The notes beneath the pieces are model-generated. The model saw nothing but the letters and a program-made list of their open reading frames with translations, was not told where the DNA came from and did no database searches. From Buchananella felis (GTDB taxonomy: Bacteria > Actinomycetota > Actinomycetes > Actinomycetales > Actinomycetaceae), in assembly GCF_041380015.1 (NCBI RefSeq), contig NZ_CP159978.1: a DNA stretch of 64,000 bases. The stretch is one strand, 5' to 3'. Position numbers and translations under genes: made by a program. Below, piece by piece: positions 8,599-17,627 of this stretch; the stretch's first letter is position 1; every line of letters begins with the position of its first letter.

Positions 8599-10260
8599 AT
8601 GCTGGTAACTGCCTTTCTTTCCCTCGTCGCGGGCGTCCTGACGGTCCTGGCACCTTGTGTGCTGCCGTTCCTGCCCGTGATCGTGGGAGGCAGCGTGGGG
8701 CACGGTTCTAAGGCGCGGCCCTACGTGATCGCCGCCTCCCTGGTCGGCTCCCTGTTGCTGTTCACTCTGTTGCTGAAGGTCACCACGGCCTTCCTCAGCA
8801 TCGATCCGCGCGTGTGGGCAATCGGCTCGGGCACGCTGGTGGTCCTGCTGGGTCTGGCCATGCTATTCCCGGGCATGTGGGCACGCCTTTCCGGGGCGGC
8901 CCGCTTTGACCGCGCCCACCACCTGCTGGACAAGGCCCGCTCGCAGCACAGCGACCTGTGGAGCGCGGTGCTCACCGGCGCCGCCCTGGGGCCGGTCTTC
9001 AGTAGCTGCTCGCCCACCTACGCCTGGGTGATCGCCACCGTCCTGCCCGCCAGTCCGGCCGAGGGCATGTTCTACCTGGCCATCTATTGCGTCGGTATGG
9101 CGGGCGCGCTCTTGGCGATCTCGCTGGCGGGACGTCGTCTCATCAAAAAACTCGGCTGGGCGGCCAATCCGCGCGGCTGGTTCCAGCGGGTAATCGCCGT
9201 CCTGTTCATCGCGGTCGGTCTGCTGGTTGCCACTGGGGTAGACAAGAGCATCCAGACCTGGGCGGTGGACAAGTTCCCCTCGCTGTCCTCCTTCGAGGAG
9301 AAGCTGATCCCCGGCTCCACGCCCGGCTCCGCGCCCGCGCTGGAAAGCAGCGAAAACGCGGCCCCGGCCCCTGAGTTCACGGGGATCACCGAGTGGATCA
9401 ACAGCGAGCCGCTCACCCTGGAGGACTTGCGCGGCAAGGTGGTGCTGGTGGATTTCTGGACCTACAGCTGCATCAACTGCGTGCGCACCCAGCCCTACCT
9501 GAACGCCTGGTACGAGCGCTACCACGACTCCGGGCTGGAGATCGTGGGCGTGCACGCCCCGGAGTTTGCCTTTGAGAAGCTGCCGGAGAACGTGCGCAAG
9601 GCCGTAGAGGATGCCCAGATCAAATACCCGGTGGCGCTGGACAACGACTTCGCCACCTGGCGTGCCTACCGCAACCAGTACTGGCCGGCCAAGTACCTCA
9701 TCGACGCCGAGGGCAAGGTGCGCTGGACGCACTTTGGCGAGGGCGACTACGAGGAGGCCGAGGCCCAGATCCGCGCCCTGCTGGGCGAGGGCGGGGCGGC
9801 GGCGCGCCAGCCCACGGACACGCTGACCCACACCCGCGGGCAGTCGCCGGAGACCTACCTGGGCACCGCTCGCGCGATGGGCAACGCCCAGCCGCTGGTG
9901 GCCGGTGAGCACGACTACGGCGGCCCGCAGGAGCCTGCGGACACCAATCAGTGGACGCTGGCGGGCAAATGGAGCACCGACCGGGAGTCCATCCTGGCCG
10001 TCAGCGACGGCGCCCAGCTGCGCTACCGCTTTGCCGGCAAGGAGATGTACCTGGTGGCCGACGGCCCGGTTGGCGCCAAGATCCGCGTCCAGGTCGAGGG
10101 CGCCAGCCAGCCGGGCGGGGCGGACGTGGTGGGCGATGTGGCCACCATCGACGGGGCGCGGATGTACCGCCTGGTGCGCCTGCCCCAGGCCACGTACGAT
10201 TCCACGGTCACGCTGACGTTCGACAAGGACATCAGGGCAAATGCCTTCACCTTTGGCTGA
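8599..10260 (+). CDS. dipZ: DipZ-type fusion: CcdA membrane domain, thioredoxin, C-terminal CBM-like domain
   Basis: 553 residues in three parts. Residues 1-215 form a CcdA/DsbD-like six-helix electron conduit with one redox Cys in LAPCVLP and its partner in GPVFSSCSPTY. Residues about 245-395 form a TlpA-like thioredoxin with active site CINC (Cys291, Cys294). Residues about 400-553 match the beta-sandwich tail of mycobacterial DipZ. The protein carries reducing power from cytoplasmic thioredoxin to the cell surface. It is shorter than M. tuberculosis DipZ. The upstream lipoprotein thioredoxin is a probable partner, and the two-component system behind it overlaps its end, suggesting co-expression. 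Confidence 0.9.
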   Translation: MLVTAFLSLVAGVLTVLAPCVLPFLPVIVGGSVGHGSKARPYVIAASLVGSLLLFTLLLKVTTAFLSIDPRVWAIGSGTLVVLLGLAMLFPGMWARLSGAARFDRAHHLLDKARSQHSDLWSAVLTGAALGPVFSSCSPTYAWVIATVLPASPAEGMFYLAIYCVGMAGALLAISLAGRRLIKKLGWAANPRGWFQRVIAVLFIAVGLLVATGVDKSIQTWAVDKFPSLSSFEEKLIPGSTPGSAPALESSENAAPAPEFTGITEWINSEPLTLEDLRGKVVLVDFWTYSCINCVRTQPYLNAWYERYHDSGLEIVGVHAPEFAFEKLPENVRKAVEDAQIKYPVALDNDFATWRAYRNQYWPAKYLIDAEGKVRWTHFGEGDYEEAEAQIRALLGEGGAAARQPTDTLTHTRGQSPETYLGTARAMGNAQPLVAGEHDYGGPQEPADTNQWTLAGKWSTDRESILAVSDGAQLRYRFAGKEMYLVADGPVGAKIRVQVEGASQPGGADVVGDVATIDGARMYRLVRLPQATYDSTVTLTFDKDIRANAFTFG

Positions 10261-10954
10261 GCCCTATGCTGAACGAGTGGCAAGCGTGCTTCTCGTTGAC
10301 GATGACCCGACGGTGCGCGGTGTAGTTTGCGACTACCTGCGCGCCGCCGGGCATCAAGTGATCGAAGTTGAGGACGGCTTTGCGGCGCTGGCGCGGGCCG
10401 GCGAGTGCGACCTGATCATTCTGGACCTGATGCTGCCGGGCATCGACGGTCACGAGGTCTTCCGCCGCCTGCGCGCGGGCGGGGTGGAGGTGCCGGTCAT
10501 CATGCTGACCGCGAAGGGCTCCGAGGCCGACCGGGTCTTGGGGCTGGAGCTGGGCGCCGACGACTACCTGGCCAAGCCGTTCAGCCCGCGCGAGCTGGTG
10601 CTGCGGGTGGCCTCCCTGCTGCGCCGCTCCCAGCCGCCGGCTCCCGACCGGGAGATCGTCACCGACGGGAATTTGACCCTGGACCTGACGGCGCAGAAGG
10701 CCACATTGGACGACGTTCCGCTCGCCCTTACTTTCCGCGAGTTCGATCTGCTTGCCCACCTGGTCACCCACCCCGACCACCTGTTCTCCCGCGAGGAGCT
10801 GATGCGCGCCGTGTGGGGCTGGGAGGTGGGCGACGCCTCCACCGTGACGGTGCACGTGCGGCGCCTGCGCGGCAAGATCGAGGCCGACCCGCAAAACCCC
10901 ACCCGGTTGGTGACGGTGTGGGGCAGGGGCTACCGCTGGGAGTCCCATGACTGA
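10241..10954 (+). CDS. OmpR/PhoB-type response regulator
   Basis: 237 residues from the ATG at 10241, which lies inside the end of dipZ. A GTG at 10277 would give the usual VLLVDDD start and is a real alternative. The receiver domain has the acidic pocket (VDDDP), the phospho-acceptor Asp in LDLMLPG and the conserved Lys in LAKPF. The C-terminal winged helix (about 140-235) has the LTFREFDLL and VTVHVRRLRGKI signatures. It forms a pair with the kinase gene, overlapping by 8 nt. Position suggests control of the DipZ redox operon or an envelope stress response; the signal is not visible. Confidence 0.9.
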   Translation: MPSPLAEPYAERVASVLLVDDDPTVRGVVCDYLRAAGHQVIEVEDGFAALARAGECDLIILDLMLPGIDGHEVFRRLRAGGVEVPVIMLTAKGSEADRVLGLELGADDYLAKPFSPRELVLRVASLLRRSQPPAPDREIVTDGNLTLDLTAQKATLDDVPLALTFREFDLLAHLVTHPDHLFSREELMRAVWGWEVGDASTVTVHVRRLRGKIEADPQNPTRLVTVWGRGYRWESHD

Positions 10955-11939
10955 GCACCTGTTGATCGTCGCGGCCGCCACGCTGGGGGTGGGGCTGGCG
11001 TGCGCCGCCCTCACCTCTGCGGTGGCGCGCCGCTCGGTGCGCTGGGCTGTGCTGCTCAGCCCCGTCACCGTGGTGCTCACCGTGGGGGCCGGGCTGCTGC
11101 TGGGGGTGCGGCTCATGCTGATCGAATCCGTGCGGGTGCCGCTCTTGCTGCTGGCCACCACCATCCCCGTGGCGCTGCTGGCAGGCATCCTGGTTTCCCT
11201 GCGCAGCCACCGCGTCATCATGGCGGCGGCCACGGAGCTGGAGAAGGCAAAGCGGCAGCGCGAGGTGGAGGCCGGCAGGCGCGAGCTGATCACCTGGATC
11301 TCCCACGACCTGCGCACGCCGCTGGCCGGTATTCGCGCGATGGGGGAGGCCCTGGAGGACGGCATCGCTCCGGACCCGTCCCTCTACTACCGCAACATCG
11401 TGGCGCAGGCCGAGCGCACCGCAGCCATGGTGGACGACGTTCTGGCCTTGGCCGGTCTGCAGACGCAGGCCGTCGAATTGGGGACGGAGACGGTTTCCCT
11501 CAGTGACCTGGCCTCCGACCTGGTCAGCCAACTGGAGCCGCTGGCGTCGCAGCGGGAGGTGGAGCTACGCGGAGCGGTGACCGGTGGCGCGGGCGACGTG
11601 GTGGGTGATCCGGGCCTGCTTGCCCGGGCGCTGCAGAACGTGGTGGGCAACGCGATCTCCTACACCAAGCCGGGCACCTGCGTGCTGGTGGAGGTGGAGA
11701 CCCGTGAGGATGTGCGGGTGTGCGTGAGCGATGGCTGCGGTGGGCTAAGCGAGGCGGACCTGGAGCAGGTTTTCTCTGCCGGCTGGCGGGCGGACCGGGC
11801 CCGCACCCCGGGCGCCGGCGGCGGCAACGGGCTGGGCCTGCCGATCGTGCGCACCATCGTGAACGCCCACGGCGGCAGCGTGGAGATGCGCAACTGCGGG
11901 GCCGGCTGCGAGGTGGAGATCAGGTTGCCACGGGCGTGA
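10947..11939 (+). CDS. sensor histidine kinase
   Basis: 330 residues. Two membrane hairpins at the N-terminus (about 5-25, 31-55, 65-85) leave almost no extracellular loop, so it probably senses membrane state or a partner. The H-box WISHDLRTPLAG carries the phospho-accepting His, the N-box is NVVGNAISYT and the G-box is GGGNGLGLPIV, so the kinase is complete. It overlaps the response-regulator gene by 8 nt and is the cognate partner. Confidence 0.9.
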   Translation: MTEHLLIVAAATLGVGLACAALTSAVARRSVRWAVLLSPVTVVLTVGAGLLLGVRLMLIESVRVPLLLLATTIPVALLAGILVSLRSHRVIMAAATELEKAKRQREVEAGRRELITWISHDLRTPLAGIRAMGEALEDGIAPDPSLYYRNIVAQAERTAAMVDDVLALAGLQTQAVELGTETVSLSDLASDLVSQLEPLASQREVELRGAVTGGAGDVVGDPGLLARALQNVVGNAISYTKPGTCVLVEVETREDVRVCVSDGCGGLSEADLEQVFSAGWRADRARTPGAGGGNGLGLPIVRTIVNAHGGSVEMRNCGAGCEVEIRLPRA

Positions 11940-12040
11940 GGTTTCGCGGCTTGTGAAGATGAGCTACATTTCAAAGAGGCTCTAGCCGGAGCGAAACAGG
12001 CGGACAAATAGTTCCGCCGCGAATGGGAGGACGGCGCACT

Positions 12041-12718
12041 ATGGGGCGCATCAACACCAGGCTTCTTGCCGTGGCCGGAGTCTTTGCGATGGGCGTCACG
12101 CTCTTGGGCGGTTGTGCTGAGGAGGAGCCGCCCGTGGTCTACAAGCCGGTGCTTTACCTTTACCCGTCTCAGCCGCAGAGCCTGGACATTGGTTTCGACT
12201 TCGACGGGAAGGTGACGGCCTCCTATCCAGAGTTGGCCGCCGTACCCGGCGTTGACGGGAGTTGGCAGGTGGAGGCCGGCGCTGACGGGGTGCTGACCGA
12301 TGCGCGGGGGAGGTCTTACCCCTACCTATTCTGGGAGGGCGTGCCTGAAACCGAGTTCGTTCAACGGGAGGGGACGGTGGTCGCCAGGGATGAGGTGGTG
12401 CCTTTTCTTGAGCGGGCGTTGGCTGCTCAGGGCCTGAACGATCTTGAGGCCGCCGACTTCATCACCTTCTGGGCCCCGCGCATCCAGGCAAACGATTATT
12501 CTCTGATCTCCTTCGTCACGGACCAGTACGCCCCGATAGCGCGCTACTCCTTCACGGATTTTGCTGGGGATGAAATGGCGCCTGACACGTTCATCCGCGT
12601 CTACATGGTGTTTTCGAAGGCGCAGGCGTCCACGTCCGTTCCCGCGCAGGTATTCGGGCCTGCGCCCGTGCGCACTGGATTCACCGCTGTTGAGTGGGGC
12701 GGATCAGAGCTCGACTAG
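12041..12718 (+). CDS. lipoprotein of unknown function (KPVLYLYP family)
   Basis: 225 residues from ATG 12041; an ATG at 12023 would add six residues. The signal peptide ends with LGGC, a lipobox. The mature part begins with KPVLYLYP, a signature I recall from uncharacterised surface proteins with a beta-rich fold (FDFDGKVTASYPEL, then YLFWEG). No catalytic motif is visible. It is monocistronic in the same direction as the two-component system, 100 nt downstream. Function unknown. Confidence 0.75.
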   Translation: MGRINTRLLAVAGVFAMGVTLLGGCAEEEPPVVYKPVLYLYPSQPQSLDIGFDFDGKVTASYPELAAVPGVDGSWQVEAGADGVLTDARGRSYPYLFWEGVPETEFVQREGTVVARDEVVPFLERALAAQGLNDLEAADFITFWAPRIQANDYSLISFVTDQYAPIARYSFTDFAGDEMAPDTFIRVYMVFSKAQASTSVPAQVFGPAPVRTGFTAVEWGGSELD

Positions 12719-12747
12719 TTGAGGGAGGGCCGTCCACTGCCCGGAGT

Positions 12748-12882
12748 GTGACCAGTCCGGGAATCGAGAAGGTACGGTTCTCCCCGCAGGATGGAAGCAG
12801 GATGGCTACCCTGCAACTAGTGGAGTCCATGCGTCTGGTCCACAGTGGCAGTGCTGGCGCACGGTCTAGGTTTGCAAGTTAG
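12748..12882 (+). pseudogene. possible remnant of a WXG100-like partner gene
   Basis: A GTG-initiated frame of 44 codons beginning VTSPGIEKVRFSPQDG ends at a TAG whose last base is the first base of the toxin gene. Small WXG-like proteins starting with a KVRF-PQD type sequence often precede T7SS-type toxins and are about 90-100 residues long, so this would be a truncated relic. It is based on one short resemblance and the position only. Confidence 0.25.
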
Positions 12883-14462
12883 TGGCTGAGGTGGTGAGCG
12901 TGTCGTATCGACCGTCTGATTGGTCGGCTCTGCGGCGATCGTCGGATCCGACTCCTGGAGACCCGGTCATTGTGTCCGATGGAGCCAATAGGTATCGGCA
13001 GGTTGCGGACGCCATCAGCCGGTGTGCGGCCAACTTGCGCCTACTTGAGGGCGGGGCCAGCCGGGCAGAGTCAGTAACGGCACTCTTGGAGTCGCGCGAC
13101 ACCACCGTGGATGCGGTGTAAAAGGCAGAGAATCGGTTTCGGACCGGCGCGACCGCGCTGGAGACCTACGCCCAGGTACTGGACCGGGTGCAGGTAGACG
13201 CGGTCAACGCCCTGTACGCGGCTCGGCAAGCCGTGAACGAGCGGGACGAAGCTAACCGAGTCAGGGCCCACTATCAGGGGCTCGCCGAGGACTACCGCTT
13301 CTCCGACAACGATGGCGACGACGAGGCTTACACCCGCTATCGGCGTCTGGCGCGCGGCGCCGGTAATGACGCCGATGCCGCCCAGGGGCGCATCGAAGCG
13401 CAGATACGAATCGTCGACCAAGCGGTGGTGGACCGAGACGCCGCGGCGCAAAGGGCGGTCGATGCGATCGAGGGCGCCACCTCTGCGGACGCGCTCAACG
13501 ACTCCTGGTGGGACAACTGGGGCGCCACAATCACCATGTGGATCGCCAAGATAGCGGAGGCAATCTCCGCGATTGCAGGTATCCTCGCGTTGCTCGTGTG
13601 CTGGATTCCGGTCATCGGGCAGGCGCTTGCCGGGGTGCTCTTCACGATTGCCGCTATCGCCGGAATCGTCGCTGCGGTTGCAAACATCGCCCTGGCCGCT
13701 ACCGGGAAGCAGTCGTGGGGCCAGGCAATAGTGTCCGTCATCTTCGCGGCCCTGGGGTGCGTGGGTCTGGGCGGTCTGAAGGGCACGATGGTGGGCGTGA
13801 AGTCCGCCTTCGGGAACCTGATGCAGTTGGGAGGCCGGCAAGGCACGGGAGTGATGAGCGCCCTCACGGCGATGGGGGGCGGCGTGAAGGCTCTTGGTGG
13901 TGCGAAGGGCATGGCAGTCGGCTACGTGAACAACCTGGTCATGTCCGTGAAGAATGCAGGAAAGTACGTCAAACTCCTGACGGGCCCCAGAACGCCGGCT
14001 CGTTACGGAGTCGTGCGGGAAGTCGATGACGCCACCTGGAATTGGCTCAGACGAAATAGCCCGAATGATGAAATTCACTCCATGATTGACCCCCTGTATC
14101 CCAACTTCGATCCTTCAGCACGCGACTGGGTACTGCCGGGCAACCCGACCCGAGGACCGCTCTCGCCGGACCACATCGTCCCGCTGGACAAGCTCACTCG
14201 CATGGAGGGTTTCGGGATGCTCACTCGGGAGCAGCAGCTTGCTCTTGCAAATGAGCGACTGAACTTCTTGGGAGTGAGCCGGCGCGCCAATTACTCCAAG
14301 AAAGCGCTGAGCTACCTCGAGTGGGGCGGGTTCAAGGGCGGAGCCAAAGTCGGCTATACGATCCCGGTGGAGCCGCTGGTGCGCACTGAGATGTCGCGGA
14401 TCGAAGTGTTGATGGAGCAGCGTCTGCAGGCGATGATCGACGCCATGTTGAAGGGGTTGTGA
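12882..14462 (+). pseudogene. T7SS-type polymorphic toxin with HNH-like C-terminus, interrupted by TAA at 13119
   Basis: One frame runs from GTG 12882 (or GTG 12900, which has GAGGTG before it) to 14462, broken only by a TAA at 13119-13121. Sequence on both sides is continuous in sense (DTTVDAV, stop, KAENRFR). Residues 1-105 resemble the actinobacterial T7SS signal domain of large toxins (SYRPSDWSAL, helical). The middle has helical repeats and a hydrophobic stretch (about 13540-13760). The C-terminal ~130 residues hold SPDHIVPLDKL and NFLGVSRRANYSK, an HNH/GH-E type nuclease pattern. It would be exported to kill competitors. The two immunity-like genes that follow start in the TGATG overlap. 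It is either a pseudogene or carries a sequencing error. Confidence 0.75.
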
Positions 14463-15226
14463 TGGGTTTGTTCGGTTGGTTTGGGGGCCGACGCGAGCCG
14501 TCGAAGTACGAGCTGCTTGGGCGCTACACGTACGGTCGTCGTCCGATTCGACCGGTGGAAGGGGAGGTTCCGGCCGGGGAGCCTGTGCCCGCTGAGTGGC
14601 GACGCCTGCCGCTCTTGGCTCCGGCCGAACGCGTGGAGCTGATGGTCTCGCTGATGAGGCGAACGGTCGGGCAGGTGCTGCCCCAGACTCTCGCCTACCT
14701 AGAGGAGCACTGCTCGGACGCAGAACTGGCCGTGAGCGACGGGCGTTATTGCGTCGTGTACACGGTGAGAACAGAGTCGGGTAGGGACCGCTATTACGGC
14801 GGGGGTAATCCTCTGCAGCCATCCTGGCCCGATGAGCTTGTAGTGGGTGGGATTCGCCAGGTTCGGGGTGTGTGGGACAAGGTTCCTGAGCCGTTGAAGT
14901 CCTTCTACGAGCAAACCCACGACGGGTTCTACGTCTTCATGTCGCATGGATTGGGGCTGATCGACCTTAATCAGGTGCATTGTTTAGGTGACTACGGTCC
15001 CGGCGAGTCCTGGTACGAGCGGTTTGCGGGGTCTTACACGTTCTATTCGCACGTGACGGGCGGTTTCTTGGCGCTCGACATTGATGGGCCGCAGCCGGGC
15101 CGGGCTGACATGTGGTGGGGGGACTCCGAGCCGGAGTTGGGCGTTGACTTCTGGCGCTACTTGGACGAGCAGATAGTGGGTGGCTTCAACCCGCCTGAGG
15201 TAGCGCACCTCCTGAAGGGCCTGTGA
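14462..15226 (+). CDS. immunity-like protein, copy 1
   Basis: 254 residues from the ATG in the TGATG overlap with the toxin stop, so translation is coupled to the toxin. The sequence VPEPLKSFYEQTHDGF and the GLGLIDL motif recall SUKH/SMI1-KNR4 immunity folds, but the resemblance is modest. No signal peptide. The position directly after a nuclease toxin is the main argument for an immunity role. It is about 90% identical to the next gene (24 differences in 254 by eye), with 7 of the differences packed into residues 101-110. Confidence 0.7.
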   Translation: MGLFGWFGGRREPSKYELLGRYTYGRRPIRPVEGEVPAGEPVPAEWRRLPLLAPAERVELMVSLMRRTVGQVLPQTLAYLEEHCSDAELAVSDGRYCVVYTVRTESGRDRYYGGGNPLQPSWPDELVVGGIRQVRGVWDKVPEPLKSFYEQTHDGFYVFMSHGLGLIDLNQVHCLGDYGPGESWYERFAGSYTFYSHVTGGFLALDIDGPQPGRADMWWGDSEPELGVDFWRYLDEQIVGGFNPPEVAHLLKGL

Positions 15227-15325
15227 TCTGGCTACTCGGCGCCAGCAACGGCCCAAGGAGGCCAGTAGTGCCGGTCTAAACGGGCGCTATGCGATCGGTG
15301 ATTGACCCAAGTTGAAGGGGTTGTG

Positions 15326-16090
15326 ATGGGTTTGTTCGGTTGGTTTGGGGGCCGACGCGAGCCGTCGAAGTACGAGTTGCTTGGGCGCTACACGTACGGT
15401 CGTCGCCCGATTCGACCGGTGGAGGGGGAAGTTCCGGCCGGGGAGCCTGTGCCCGATGAGTGGCGACGCCTGCCGCTCCTGGCTCCGGCCGAGCGCGTGG
15501 AGTTGATGATCTCGCTGATGAGGCGAACGGTCGGGCAGGTGCTGCCCCAGACTCTCGCCTACCTGGAGGAGCACTGCTCGGACGCAGAACTGGCCGTGAG
15601 CGACGGCCGCTATTGTGTCGTTTACTCCGTGGACACCATGGCGGGGTCGACGCAGTACTACGGCGGAGGCAATCCCTTGCAGCCGTCCTGGCCCGATGAG
15701 GTCGTGGTGGGTGGGATTCGCCAGGTCCGGGGTGTGTGGGACAAGGTTCCTGAGCCGTTGAAGTCCTTCTACGAGCAAACCCACGACGGGTTCTACGATT
15801 TCATGTCCCATGGTCTGGGGCTGATCGACCTGGACCAAGCGCATTGTTTGGGCGACTACTATCCCGGCGAGCCGTGGCAGGAGCGGTTGGCGGGGTCGTA
15901 CACGTTCTACTCGCATGTGACGGGCGGGTACCTGGTGCTCGACATCGATGGGCCCCAGCCGGGCCGGGCTGACATGTGGTGGGGGGACTCCGAGCCGGAG
16001 TTGGGCGTTGACTTCTGGCGCTACTTGGACGAGCAGACAGTGGGCGGCTTTAACCCGCCGGAGGCGACCCACCACCTGAAGGGCTCGTGA
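15326..16090 (+). CDS. immunity-like protein, copy 2 (tandem duplicate)
   Basis: 254 residues from ATG 15326. The 20 nt before the start duplicate the end of the toxin gene (TTGAAGGGGTTG then TGATGG), so the duplication carried the toxin 3' end along. The length is identical to copy 1, with about 90% amino-acid identity. Differences cluster at residues 101-110 and scatter towards the C-terminus. This copy may protect against a related toxin variant (inference). Confidence 0.7.
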   Translation: MGLFGWFGGRREPSKYELLGRYTYGRRPIRPVEGEVPAGEPVPDEWRRLPLLAPAERVELMISLMRRTVGQVLPQTLAYLEEHCSDAELAVSDGRYCVVYSVDTMAGSTQYYGGGNPLQPSWPDEVVVGGIRQVRGVWDKVPEPLKSFYEQTHDGFYDFMSHGLGLIDLDQAHCLGDYYPGEPWQERLAGSYTFYSHVTGGYLVLDIDGPQPGRADMWWGDSEPELGVDFWRYLDEQTVGGFNPPEATHHLKGS

Positions 16091-16176
16091 GCTAGTGCTT
16101 TGGCGCCGCCAGCGGTAGCGGGGCCGGGGGCCGAGCACGGATGCGCTCAGCTCGGCCCGCGTCGCAAATGCTGCAA

Positions 16177-16230
16177 CGGGGTACATGCGACCGATCGGTG
16201 CCACGCCCCCAAGCGGTCGCATGTACCCCG
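16177..16230. terminator. 17-bp perfect inverted repeat between convergent genes
   Basis: Arms 16177-16193 and 16214-16230 are perfectly complementary over 17 bp (word GGTCGCATGTACCCCG) around a 20-nt loop. There is no U-tract. It lies between immunity copy 2 and the convergent TMEM175 gene, so a two-way terminator is the simplest reading. Confidence 0.55.
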
Positions 16231-16331
16231 ACCGCACGCTTGTACGCTCGGGGGCAAAGCGCCAGCGCCGAACGCGTGCAGCCGCTGCGCAGCCCAGCGC
16301 CGCCCGGCTCAGGTGCCCAGCGCCGCCAGGC

Positions 16332-16916
16332 TCAGGCGCCCAGCACCCTGTCGTAGAACCGCTCGACGCGCGCCCCGGGGATCAGCCAGAGCAGGGAGAT
16401 GAGGAAGAAGACCAGGTAGGACGCCACCGGCACGAACAATGCCAGCGCGATCGCAACGGCCGACGCCCCAACTGCCACCCAGCCGCGCAGGTTGTTGCCG
16501 CGCCCGGTGGGGGAGGCTCCCTTGCGGTGGCGCGCTGCGATGTGGCGCTGCAGCACCTGGAAGTTGGCCGAGCACATCAGCAGCACCACGCTGTAGAGGG
16601 TGGCCGGCTACCGGTCGAAGGGGTACATGCCCACCCATTCCATCACAAACGGGATGAGGGTCATCCAGAACAACCAGTGCCGGTTCTTCAGCACCAGCTT
16701 CCCGCTGACGGTTTCTACCTTGCTGAAGAGGTTGTGGTGGTTGACCCAGTAGACCCCAACGTAGGAAAAGCTCAGCACGTAGGCGGCGAAGGTGGGTGCA
16801 ACGGCGACGATCGAGTCCCAATCCAGCGCGGCCGGCGGATCGAGCTTCAAAACCATGATCGTGATGACGATCGCCAGCACCCCGTCGCTGAACGCCTCCA
16901 GCCTGCCCTTGGTCAT
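16332..16916 (-). pseudogene. TMEM175-type K+ channel gene, interrupted by in-frame TAG
   Basis: The frame from ATG 16916 reads the TMEM175 signature FSDGVLAIVITIMVL followed by membrane segments. It hits TAG at 16608-16610 (after GMYPFDR) and resumes in the same frame with PATLYSVVLLMCSANFQVL to 16332. Together about 194 residues with six predicted helices, the normal size of a bacterial TMEM175 protein. The break lies after about 102 residues, so the first product would lack the last helices. Probably a single-base nonsense mutation (CAG to TAG possible). Bacterial TMEM175 proteins are weakly K+-selective leak channels. Confidence 0.8.
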
Positions 16917-17104
16917 CAGTCACCTTCTTCTCTCACGCCTCGAGGCAATCATTCTCGCCCCCGGCACTCTGGCCGCCAGCATTCTCGCCCCTAGCCCTCC
17001 CCGTCCGGCAATCGGCGAAGCGCCCCTTCCCGTCGCGCGCCTTCAGCTCCCGTCCGTCCGCCTCGCGGCCCCGCCGCTGGTGGCCCGGGCCGCGCCCACG
17101 CGCC

Positions 17105-17134
17105 TTGACACCCTGCCGCGCCCGTCCATATGTT
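17105..17134 (+). promoter_or_regulatory. consensus promoter, leaderless start
   Basis: TTGACA (17105-17110), 18-bp spacer, TATGTT (17129-17134), then 6 nt to the ATG at 17141. Transcription would begin at or next to the start codon. Confidence 0.7.
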
Positions 17135-17140
17135 CCGGCC

Positions 17141-17575
17141 ATGACCCGCGCTACCACCGGCCTGCTGGCTTTCGCCCTCATCGTCCTGGGCACCGTGCTC
17201 TTGAACGTGCGCAAGGTGGGGGCCGTTGCCGCCAGCTCGACCCTCTACAGCCTGACCATCGTGGCCGCCGGCATGGTGGCCGCGTTCGGCATCAAGTGGT
17301 ACGTGAACGCGTTGGATCGCGTGAAGGCCGAAATCCTGGCCTCCGTCCGTCCCTATCAGGCGCCCCTGAAGGTGGCCGGCGCTCTCGTGGTGGTCGGCGC
17401 CTTGCTGATCGTGGCCGGCGCCGCCCTACCTGCGGGAAGGGGATTCACCGCGCTGGGGATTTTGGCCGACGTTCTCTTCGTCGCCGCGATGGGGTGCGCC
17501 GTCACCGCTGGGACCCTGCTGCGCGTCGGCCTGGCGAAGAAACGGCAGGACGCCGCGCTTTCCGCCGGGGCCTAG
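17141..17575 (+). CDS. small membrane protein, four predicted helices
   Basis: 144 residues, ATG 17141 chosen because the promoter box ends 6 nt before it. Four hydrophobic segments (roughly 7-22, 33-52, 78-97, 103-126) in an otherwise basic protein. I do not recognise the family; it has no catalytic motif. It may be an uncharacterised actinobacterial integral membrane protein. Expression from the upstream consensus promoter is likely to be constitutive. Confidence 0.75.
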   Translation: MTRATTGLLAFALIVLGTVLLNVRKVGAVAASSTLYSLTIVAAGMVAAFGIKWYVNALDRVKAEILASVRPYQAPLKVAGALVVVGALLIVAGAALPAGRGFTALGILADVLFVAAMGCAVTAGTLLRVGLAKKRQDAALSAGA

Positions 17576-17627
17576 CCGCGCCGGAAGCGCCATGCCGAGC
17601 CGGTTTGCGGCGTGACCGATGCCACTT

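Noticed and set aside
15287..16237. 316-codon minus frame opposite immunity copy 2
   Set aside because: It mirrors the duplicated gene; a matching frame opposite copy 1 exists only because the DNA is duplicated.
16917..17140. Small gene between TMEM175 and the membrane protein
   Set aside because: Only frames without a start signal are present; the stretch contains a consensus promoter instead.
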